From contig CAKTSO010000041.1 in the NCBI GenBank assembly GCA_934613185.1, positions 1-13,875 on the forward strand: DNA of 13,875 bases, given 5' to 3'. Position numbers and translations under genes: made by a program. Positions 6,367 through 11,679 of the stretch are shown piece after piece. Numbering within the stretch: position 1 is the first letter of the stretch; each line of letters begins with the position of its first letter. The DNA comes from an uncultured Clostridia bacterium (GTDB lineage: Bacteria > Bacillota > Clostridia > Christensenellales > Maliibacteriaceae). Under the pieces are notes generated by a model that saw only the letters and a program-made list of their open reading frames with translations, was not told the origin of the DNA and did not search any database.

Positions 6367-7776
6367 TCAGTCCAATGTCAGCCGCATTTCGATCTCAATG
6401 CCGCCGTCCTGTACGGCGGCAAACCCGGCGCTTTCGTAAAGCGACAGCGCCGCGTCGTTTTCCGCGTTCAGCGCAACGGTAACGGACGCCGCACCGCGCT
6501 TTTTGTAAAACGCGATGCAGTTTTCAAGCAGAATCTTTCCGAATCCGCGCCCCTGATAGGGTTCGCCGATCAAAAGCGCGTCGATCTCGTTGTCTTCTTC
6601 TGCCTTCCCCGTCAAAAGCACGGCGAGGCCGACGCAGGCCTCCCCTTCCATCAAGACAAAGCTTTTCGCACGCCTTCCGAGTGCATAGGCGCGACAAAGA
6701 CAGCTTTTGGGGTCGAGGATGAACATGCGCTGCTCTTCCGCGATCGAAAGCGTCATCGCCGCATCGAACGTCGCTTCCCCATACGGGACAAAGCGCGGGC
6801 GTTTCGGAACGAGCGTCGCCGCCATCAACATGCAACGAAGCTCATGTCGAAAAAACGTCCAGCCGTAATCCTTCACTTCAAACGTCGGCGGCATGGAATC
6901 CAGATGGAAAAACGAGATCCCGCGTGCAAAGTCAAGCCCGATCCCGCAGGAAAACCCGATCATTTCGGACGTGGAGACCATCATGCCGTCGCGGCGTTCG
7001 AACACAAGTCCGCTGCGCTGCCCATCCGGCAAAAGAAGCTTCGCCGTCTTTTTCTTCAGGCCCTGTCCCGTTAAAAGCGCGCGCGTCAAAAGCGCCATGT
7101 CGTGCGGCGTCGTACAGATCGCCCCCGGCACTTTGGAGACGGTTTTTGCACTGATTTTACGTTTTTCCGACAGGACGCAGGCGATATCCGGCTTTCCTTC
7201 GCCCGTCTCGGCCATCGAAAGCGAACGGAAGACGTATTCGTCCTCCAATGCCGAAAGCGGCTTGCCTGCGCAATGTTCCAGCGTCAAAACTGCCAGACAC
7301 AGCGCCGTTTGATTCGGCTGCCCCTTTTTGCACGGGCAGCCTGTCCCCAACTCGAGCGCTGCGTACAAACTCACGTCATTGCAGAGACGATCCTGCTCGA
7401 TCGCACTTTCCAGCGGCGTCTGCATATCGTCCCAGAGCGGCGCAAGATGATCGAAGATCTCCGTTTCATTCCGCAGGGCGTCCAGAAGCGTCGCGCCTTT
7501 CGTGTCGATTTGCGAAAAATTCCCGAGCATGTCTTTATCCAGCGGCGCAAAAAGATCGATCACGCCCGCATCGTGCATTCTTGCGGCGCAGTATCCCAAT
7601 AAAAACGGTGCGTGCCGCGCGACGGCAAAACGTGTGTGCGCCGTGATCGTTTCCCCCGGTGCACCCCGAAAAAGCTCCGCGATCGACGTATCGCCTTTTT
7701 TCACCGCAAGCGCGCCCGTCATGTCCCATTCATTCGCAAGCGCTTCGATTTTCCGTCTGAGTTTCCATTCTGCCAT
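6367..7776 (-). CDS. Inactive beta-lactamase-like domain fused to a GNAT acetyltransferase
   Basis: A 469-residue protein with no signal peptide. The start is the ATG at 7774-7776, with AGGAGG 6 nt upstream. Residues ~10-310 follow the serine beta-lactamase/penicillin-binding family (PF00144-like): GALAVKKGD, ITAHTRFAVARHAPF (44-58), a YxN-region segment (152-172) with GKPLSALEDEYVFRSLSM, and PGAICTTPHDMALLTRALL (217-235). Every catalytic motif is changed: SxxK reads R54-H-A-P57, YxN reads Q153-P-N155, and the late HxG position reads H291-L-D293. Residues ~330-469 form a GNAT domain: FVLMEGEACVGLAVLL, IDALLIGEPYQGRGFG with the acetyl-CoA loop QGRGFG (408-413), then NAENDAALSLYESAGF. A working N-acetyltransferase with a pseudoenzyme sensor or specificity domain is the natural reading. 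The acceptor is unknown. Its leader contains the end of the structured element at 7814-8075. Confidence 0.85.
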   Translation of the reverse strand: MAEWKLRRKIEALANEWDMTGALAVKKGDTSIAELFRGAPGETITAHTRFAVARHAPFLLGYCAARMHDAGVIDLFAPLDKDMLGNFSQIDTKGATLLDALRNETEIFDHLAPLWDDMQTPLESAIEQDRLCNDVSLYAALELGTGCPCKKGQPNQTALCLAVLTLEHCAGKPLSALEDEYVFRSLSMAETGEGKPDIACVLSEKRKISAKTVSKVPGAICTTPHDMALLTRALLTGQGLKKKTAKLLLPDGQRSGLVFERRDGMMVSTSEMIGFSCGIGLDFARGISFFHLDSMPPTFEVKDYGWTFFRHELRCMLMAATLVPKRPRFVPYGEATFDAAMTLSIAEEQRMFILDPKSCLCRAYALGRRAKSFVLMEGEACVGLAVLLTGKAEEDNEIDALLIGEPYQGRGFGKILLENCIAFYKKRGAASVTVALNAENDAALSLYESAGFAAVQDGGIEIEMRLTLD

Positions 7777-7813
7777 TCTTGCCCTCCTGTGACAGCAAAA
7801 AGGCGCGGCATAT

Positions 7814-8075
7814 GCTGCTTCCAGATAAGAAAACAACCGTCAAAAAATGCTGCATAATGTGTGAATTTTAACCATATATGTTTTTTAACGCAAACATATG
7901 GTTTCACATCATAAAACACCGTGTTTTTTGATGCTTGCAGTTTTGAGATAGAGATTTTTCGCTTTTGGCTAAGTGAAAAGCGGAGGCGACGCCGGGGTGC
8001 GTCGTCGAGCATTTTCACAACGCCAAAACGGAAAAGATCAGCTCAAAACCGGTTGTTTCCTTATCTGGAGGCAGC
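7814..8075. repeat. MITE-like or structured-RNA element: three-way junction with 26-bp terminal inverted repeats
   Basis: The ends are 26-bp inverted repeats (7814-7839 and 8050-8075, core TCCAGATAAG, 24 of 26 matching). Similarity reaches further out on both sides (AAAGGCGCGG before the left arm, rc AAAGGCACGG outside the right). Inside are two hairpins joined by the 8-nt TGCTTGCA (7932-7939). Hairpin A (7840-7931) has TCAAAAAA/TTTTTTGA at the base and AACCATATATGTTT/AAACATATGGTT at the tip. Hairpin B (7940-8049) has GTTTTGAG/CTCAAAAC, TTTTGGC/GCCAAAA, TGAAAA/TTTTCA and CGACGC/GCGTCG in order. Almost every base belongs to one of the three arms. No convincing gene lies inside. A non-autonomous mobile element or a folded RNA fits; the sequence alone cannot decide. 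Confidence 0.7.
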
Positions 8076-8100
8076 CAACCGTGCCTTTGCGATTTTTCGG

Positions 8101-9345
8101 TTATTCGGTCTCCGTCGTACCGCCCGAAATCTGCGTGCGCAGAACGTCGAGCGCCTTTTGCAGCTGCGTGTCCTGATCGTCCGTGATCAGCAGCGCGTTG
8201 CCTTCCACCGGCTCCTGCTCGATGTAGATATCGGGTTCGATGCCGATGCCGTTGATGTTGCGGCCCTTGGGCGTGAAATACTGCGCGAAGGTGTATTTGA
8301 GCGCCGCGCCGTCCGACGTGAACGGAACGGTGATCTGCACGAGGCCCTTGCCGTACGTCGTCGTGCCGATGATCGTTGCGCGGCCGTAGTCCTGCAGCGC
8401 GCCGGACATGATCTCGGACGCGGAGGCGCTGTTGCCGTTGACAAGCACGGCAATCGGAAGATCGACATAGTCGGCGTCGGACTCCATGACCTCCTGCTTG
8501 CCGTCGCGATCCTGCGTATAGACGATCGTCCCCTCGGGAAGCAGGCGATCGGTCATTTCGCAGACATCCGTCACATAGCCGCCGGGGTTGTCGCGAAGGT
8601 CGATGACAAGGCCCGAAACGCCCGCCTCGACAAAGCGGTCGAGCTCCTCCATAAAGCGGTCTTTGGCGTTGCCGGTAAATTCGGTGATCTGGATATAGCC
8701 GATATTGTCAAAGGTCTTTGCCGTCACGCGGTCGACCTCGAACTGGTCGCGCGTGATCCGGATGGGAACCATTTCGCCGTCGCGCAGCACGTCGATCTTG
8801 ACCTGCGTCCCCGCCTCGCCGCGCATGAGATCGGCCACATCGGACAGGCTCATGTCCGTCACGACGCGATCGTCCACAGCGATGACCTTGTCGCCCTTTC
8901 GGACGCCCGCCGCCTCGCCCGGCGTGTTGGGGTACACGCGCACGACGGTCACGAGGGAATCTTCCGCGTCGGTGCTCATCAAAATGCCGACGCCGACCAT
9001 GACGCCATTATGATCCTGCGTGACCTGTTCGTATTCCTCGCTGGTCATATAACGGGTGTAGACGTCTCCCAGCGCACCCGTTAAACCCTTGATTGCGGAA
9101 TTGACGAAATCTTCGTCGCTCGCCGTGTAAAGATGGCCCTCTTTGAGCATGCTTTCCACTTCAAACAGGCGCTTGTAGCGGACAAGATAGTCGTAATACT
9201 CTTCCGAAACCGTATAGTAACCGCCGCTGGTCGTGCGGTAAAGGCGCGAAGCCGCCAGCGTGACGAGCGACGACGCGGCCGCCACGATCACGACAAGCAG
9301 GATCACCAGGCCTTTTTTGACGCCGCGGTTTTCATATTGTTCCAC
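8101..9345 (-). CDS. S41 C-terminal processing protease with PDZ domain (CtpA family)
   Basis: A 414-residue protein with an N-terminal membrane anchor (residues 11-32) after a short cytosolic tail, so the protease domain is outside the cell membrane. Order of parts: a helical region (~45-110) including ALGDVYTRYMTSEEY, a PDZ domain (~112-200, GVGILM, VYPNTPGEAAGVRKGDKVIAV), and a tail-specific protease core with GYIQITEFTG, GLVIDLRDNPGGYV and the catalytic Ser308 (NGNSASASE) and Lys333 (TYGKGLVQ). The 25-residue Ser-Lys spacing equals that of E. coli Prc. These enzymes cleave exported proteins near their C-terminus. Translation starts at GTG (9343-9345); no in-frame ATG lies upstream, and GGGAGG is 12 nt away, a loose spacing. 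It has its own extended -10 promoter and lies 70 bp behind the YfbR gene. The structured element follows its stop codon. Confidence 0.95.
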   Translation of the reverse strand: MEQYENRGVKKGLVILLVVIVAAASSLVTLAASRLYRTTSGGYYTVSEEYYDYLVRYKRLFEVESMLKEGHLYTASDEDFVNSAIKGLTGALGDVYTRYMTSEEYEQVTQDHNGVMVGVGILMSTDAEDSLVTVVRVYPNTPGEAAGVRKGDKVIAVDDRVVTDMSLSDVADLMRGEAGTQVKIDVLRDGEMVPIRITRDQFEVDRVTAKTFDNIGYIQITEFTGNAKDRFMEELDRFVEAGVSGLVIDLRDNPGGYVTDVCEMTDRLLPEGTIVYTQDRDGKQEVMESDADYVDLPIAVLVNGNSASASEIMSGALQDYGRATIIGTTTYGKGLVQITVPFTSDGAALKYTFAQYFTPKGRNINGIGIEPDIYIEQEPVEGNALLITDDQDTQLQKALDVLRTQISGGTTETE

Positions 9346-9387
9346 TTTCTTTTTCTGCCTCCCATTTTGGATGCGGTCATGAAAATT

Positions 9388-9396
9388 ATTATACCA
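9388..9396 (-). promoter_or_regulatory. Extended -10 promoter for the S41 protease gene
   Basis: On the - strand the sequence reads TGGTATAAT: a consensus -10 with the TG extension. A TTGACG lies 20 nt upstream (9414-9419), too far for a normal -35, and it overlaps the stop codon of the YfbR gene. Confidence 0.65.
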
Positions 9397-9415
9397 CAGT
9401 GTATGAGCCGCCGCG

Positions 9416-9991
9416 TCAATTTAATTCGTCGAGCGTCAGCGAAAAACTCGGCACGAAGTCGCGCATGAAGCGGCGCACGGCATCGGAATCGATCTCGTCG
9501 ATCAAGCGCTTGATCGAATCGGCCGCGCGGGAGAACTCCTCGTTGCCCGCCCGAAGTTCTTCGAGGCATTTTAAATACGCGCAGATGCGGTCGGCAGCCT
9601 TGACGAGCTTCCATTCCTCCGTATCGCGGCCCTTGCCCGTAATATACGGCGCGTAATCGTCCTTCATATCGTCGGGCAGCATGGAAAGCATCCGCTCCTC
9701 GGCGATATGCTCGACGCTCTTGTAGGCGTCGCGGATGGCAGGGTTATAGTATTTGATCGGCGTGGGTAAGTCGCCCGTGATGACCTCACCGCACTCATGA
9801 TACACGGCAAGCGCCAGAACGTTTTTTTCGTCGACGTGTCCACCCGCTTTGTTGTGCAGGATCGCCAGCGCATGGGCGACCATCGCCGTTTGAAGCGAAT
9901 GCTCCGCAATATTCTCCCGATAGGAATTGCGCATCAGATTCCAACGGATCACGTAGCGCATCCGCGCGATATAGGCAAAAAAGTGATGCAT
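9416..9991 (-). CDS. yfbR: YfbR-type 5'-deoxynucleotidase (HD-domain phosphohydrolase)
   Basis: A 191-residue cytosolic protein, colinear over its whole length with E. coli YfbR (199 residues): HFFAYIARMRYVIRWNLMRN, ENIAEHSLQTAMVAHAL, TGDLPTPIKYYNP, LVKAADRICAYLKCLEEL and the end FVPSFSLTLDEL. YfbR removes the phosphate from deoxynucleoside 5'-monophosphates and has a role in the thymidylate supply route. The metal ligands of YfbR (H33, H68, D69, D137) map to H31, H65, E66 and D134, so the second half of the HD motif is Glu (YHECGEV). The substrate-pocket Arg-Trp pair is kept (R16, W17). The ATG at 9989-9991 has AAGGAG 7 nt upstream. Its promoter (10033-10061) is interleaved with that of thiT. 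Confidence 0.92.
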   Translation of the reverse strand: MHHFFAYIARMRYVIRWNLMRNSYRENIAEHSLQTAMVAHALAILHNKAGGHVDEKNVLALAVYHECGEVITGDLPTPIKYYNPAIRDAYKSVEHIAEERMLSMLPDDMKDDYAPYITGKGRDTEEWKLVKAADRICAYLKCLEELRAGNEEFSRAADSIKRLIDEIDSDAVRRFMRDFVPSFSLTLDELN

Positions 9992-10021
9992 CGCATTTCT
10001 CCTTTTTTCGCAAGCAAAAGA

Positions 10022-10050
10022 TTGACAATGCGATTATACCCTTTTATACT
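10022..10050 (+). promoter_or_regulatory. Promoter for the TPP-riboswitch/thiT transcript
   Basis: -35 TTGACA (10022-10027), a 17-nt spacer and -10 TATACT (10045-10050); a near-consensus sigma-A promoter. Expected start is around 10057, just before the riboswitch. Confidence 0.85.
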
Positions 10051-10061
10051 GATTGGGACAA
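10033..10061 (-). promoter_or_regulatory. Promoter for yfbR, interleaved with the thiT promoter
   Basis: On the - strand: -35 TTGTCC (10056-10061), a 17-nt spacer and -10 TATAAT (10033-10038). The -10 lies inside the spacer of the thiT promoter, so polymerase could occupy only one at a time. Confidence 0.75.
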
Positions 10062-10072
10062 CATCATATTCA

Positions 10073-10187
10073 TTCGCTGGGGGCGCTGTAAAAAGCTGAG
10101 ATTCCGCGTCCGACGTTTTTTGAAGCGGCGGACACGCGCGGTTGTCCCTTTGAACCTGTGTAGGTAACCCTACCGGAGGGAAGCGGA
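10073..10187 (+). ncRNA. TPP riboswitch (THI element)
   Basis: The aptamer carries the conserved TPP motifs in order: GGGGGCGC, GCTGAGA (10095-10101), CCCTTTGAACCTG (10146-10158) and GTAGGTAACCCTACC with GGAGGGAAG closing. The outer stem P1 pairs TTCGCT (10073-10078) with AGCGGA (10182-10187). The optional P3 extension is long here (GTCCG/CGGAC arms around a T-rich loop, about 10105-10140). It precedes a leader terminator and thiT. High TPP should favour termination. Confidence 0.93.
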
Positions 10188-10232
10188 ACGGCACGCGGCG
10201 CTTGCGCCGGGGATCAAAAAAGATCGACACCG

Positions 10233-10270
10233 AAGGCTTTCGTGAAAAAGGGGAACGAAAGCCTTTTTTC
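10233..10270 (+). terminator. Riboswitch expression platform: leader terminator
   Basis: A perfect 11-bp stem AAGGCTTTCGT (10233-10243) / ACGAAAGCCTT (10255-10265) with a T-run to 10269 lies between the aptamer and the thiT start. A separate small hairpin CGGCG-CTTG-CGCCG (10196-10209) sits between them. This points to control by transcription termination. I could not settle the competing antiterminator pairing by eye. Confidence 0.85.
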
Positions 10271-10341
10271 TATGGTTTTTCTATCTTTTTTCTTTGTGCC
10301 GGATTGCGCCATGCGAAAATTCGTTGGTTGGAGGTATTGTG

Positions 10342-10968
10342 ATGTTTGAGAACTTATTATCCTTAAAGGCCGCCACCTGGGGGTGCCTGGCCGCGCTGAT
10401 CGTCGTGGCGGTCATTCTCATCTTCTGCCGCAAAAAGTGGAACACCCGCATGGTGACCTACGGCGCGGTCTGCATCGCGCTGAGCTTCATCTTAAGCTGC
10501 ATCCGTCTTTATCGCATGCCGCAGGGCGGCTCGATCACGCCGGGCAGCATGCTGCCGATGATGATGTATTCCTACGCCTTCGGCCCCGCCGCCGGCATCG
10601 CCGCGGGCGCGGTCTACGGCCTTTTGCAGCTTTTGCAGGACTTCTACGTCACGCACCCGATCTCGCTTTTGATGGACTACGTCCTCGCTTTTGCAATGCT
10701 CGGCCTGGCGGGCTTCTCGAAAAAGAAGCTGTGCTGGGGCATTCTCATGGCCGGCGCGGGCCGCTGGTTCTGGCATTTTCTGTCGGGCTTCATCTTCTTT
10801 GCGGAATATGCCTGGGAGGGATGGAACCCCGTCGTCTATTCCGCGGTCTATAATGCAATCGTTGTCTTCCCCGACGTTCTGATCTGCTTTGTCATCGCCC
10901 TGATCCCCGCGATCGATCATCTGGCGAACGATCTGAAGGCCAAAATGCGCCCGGCAAAGAAAAACTGA
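10342..10968 (+). CDS. thiT: Thiamine ECF transporter S component, ThiT-like
   Basis: A 208-residue membrane protein. The ATG at 10342 has GGAGG 7 nt upstream; the frame extends to an upstream TTG (10294) that lacks such a site. Residues ~36-195 carry the ThiT pattern: MVTYGAVCIALSFILS, QGGSITPGSMLPMM, AFGPAAGIAAGAVYGLLQ, LLMDYVLAFAMLGLAGF, GRWFWHFLSGFIFF with His145, and YSAVYN with Asn171; the His, Asn and nearby aromatic residues correspond to the thiamine pocket in the family. An extra N-terminal helix (~12-28) makes it about 25 residues longer than Lactococcus ThiT. It binds thiamine or its phosphates outside the cell and needs an EcfAA'T module encoded elsewhere. The TPP riboswitch directly upstream independently supports the substrate. 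Confidence 0.93.
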   Translation: MFENLLSLKAATWGCLAALIVVAVILIFCRKKWNTRMVTYGAVCIALSFILSCIRLYRMPQGGSITPGSMLPMMMYSYAFGPAAGIAAGAVYGLLQLLQDFYVTHPISLLMDYVLAFAMLGLAGFSKKKLCWGILMAGAGRWFWHFLSGFIFFAEYAWEGWNPVVYSAVYNAIVVFPDVLICFVIALIPAIDHLANDLKAKMRPAKKN

Positions 10969-10982
10969 ACCCCTTTACTTTC

Positions 10983-11032
10983 AAAAAAGAACGATGCGCG
11001 CGCAAAAAAATTGCACGCATCGTTCTTTTTTT
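10983..11032. terminator. Terminator after thiT, A/T-flanked on both sides
   Basis: A perfect 16-bp inverted repeat (10983-10998 with 11016-11031; arm AAAAAAGAACGATGCG) starts 14 nt past the thiT stop codon. The A-run on the left and T-run on the right make it usable from either strand. Confidence 0.92.
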
Positions 11033-11147
11033 GACTTCTCGCGTTAAGCCGTTTACCGCCGACGTTTTATTTGTCAATTTTGATTTACAGACTTCTGCAC
11101 CGTTCTCATTGCATCGCGAATGAATGCCATGCGGCGATTTCTCATGT

Positions 11148-11177
11148 TTTACGTGCAATACAGGAATATGGTATGAT
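11148..11177 (+). promoter_or_regulatory. Probable promoter for the small membrane protein gene
   Basis: An extended -10 TGGTATGAT (ends 11177) with a TTTACG -35-like hexamer (11148-11153) at 18 nt. The start site would lie near the ribosome-binding site, giving a leader of about 16 nt. Confidence 0.45.
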
Positions 11178-11199
11178 GCGAATCAGGGAGGTGTTTCTT

Positions 11200-11535
11200 A
11201 TGAAAGCAAAGCATTTTGTTCTGTGTGCGGCAGTGGTTTTTCTGGCGATCATTTTGATCGTCTTCGGCATTCGAAACAATCACACATTCACGCTTTCAAA
11301 CGCCGAAGACCGGATAAAGTCGGAACAAATACAGCCGCTTTGGGGAAGCGTGCGCGTAAGCGGCGACAGCGATACCAATGTCGTATTTACCGATGTTGAA
11401 ACGGGCGAGGAATTTACGATCGGCTACATCACACACGGCGTAACGGAAAAAATCAAACTTGAAAAAGGCAAATGGTACACCGTGGAGGGCGCGGGCAGTC
11501 TTACGATCGGTCCGATAAATGTTCGCGTGGAATGA
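11200..11535 (+). CDS. Small membrane-anchored protein of unknown function
   Basis: A 111-residue protein. The ATG at 11200 is preceded by AGGGAGG with 8-9 nt spacing; the frame reaches further upstream without a ribosome site. Residues 1-6 (MKAKHF) are basic. Residues 7-24 form one strong hydrophobic helix (VLCAAVVFLAIILIVFGI) without a clear signal-peptidase site, so a single N-terminal anchor with the rest outside the cell is likely. The exported part (25-111) is rich in Thr, Val, Gly and Glu with alternating hydrophobic residues (SVRVSGDSDTNVVFTD, EEFTIGYITHG, IKLEKGKWYTVEGAGSLTI), which suggests a small all-beta domain. No cysteine or catalytic motif stands out. Base composition is more AT-rich than the neighbours. 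It lies between two strong terminators, so it is transcribed alone. Family not recognised. Confidence 0.75.
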   Translation: MKAKHFVLCAAVVFLAIILIVFGIRNNHTFTLSNAEDRIKSEQIQPLWGSVRVSGDSDTNVVFTDVETGEEFTIGYITHGVTEKIKLEKGKWYTVEGAGSLTIGPINVRVE

Positions 11536-11585
11536 CGGTTGGTTTGCGAAATCGCCCGTTGCAAAGCAAGATAGAAAAGAAAATA

Positions 11586-11630
11586 CGAGGCAGCCGCGGA
11601 ATTTCACGTTCCGCGGCTGCCTCGTTTTTT
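11586..11630. terminator. Bidirectional terminator between the small protein gene and cotH
   Basis: A perfect 16-bp GC-rich stem (11586-11601 with 11609-11624; arm CGAGGCAGCCGCGGAA) has a 7-nt loop and TTTTTT (11625-11630) on the right. On the - strand the stem is followed by TATTTTCTTTTC. It ends both convergent genes. Confidence 0.93.
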
Positions 11631-11679
11631 CTGTACTTTCATCCGTGGAATTCACGATTTTAAGCGGCGGCGTTTATAT

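Noticed and set aside
7796..7860. A sigma-A promoter for the GNAT fusion gene inside the left arm of the element
   Set aside because: A TTGACG is present on the - strand (7837-7845 region), but no -10 hexamer lies at 16-18 nt.
7814..8075. CRISPR array or IS-element end pair
   Set aside because: There are no regularly spaced direct repeats and no transposase. The pattern is inverted and hairpin-based.
7777..8100. Short open frames within the structured element (for example around 7719-8018 and 7973-8176)
   Set aside because: They follow the inverted repeats, have no ribosome sites and overlap known genes. The shared YLEAA peptide is simply the repeat read in two places.
7921..9084. 387-codon open frame on the + strand across the S41 protease gene
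   Set aside because: It is antisense to ctp, has a biased Arg/His/Asp composition and no ribosome site. The - strand reading has clear PDZ and Ser-Lys motifs.
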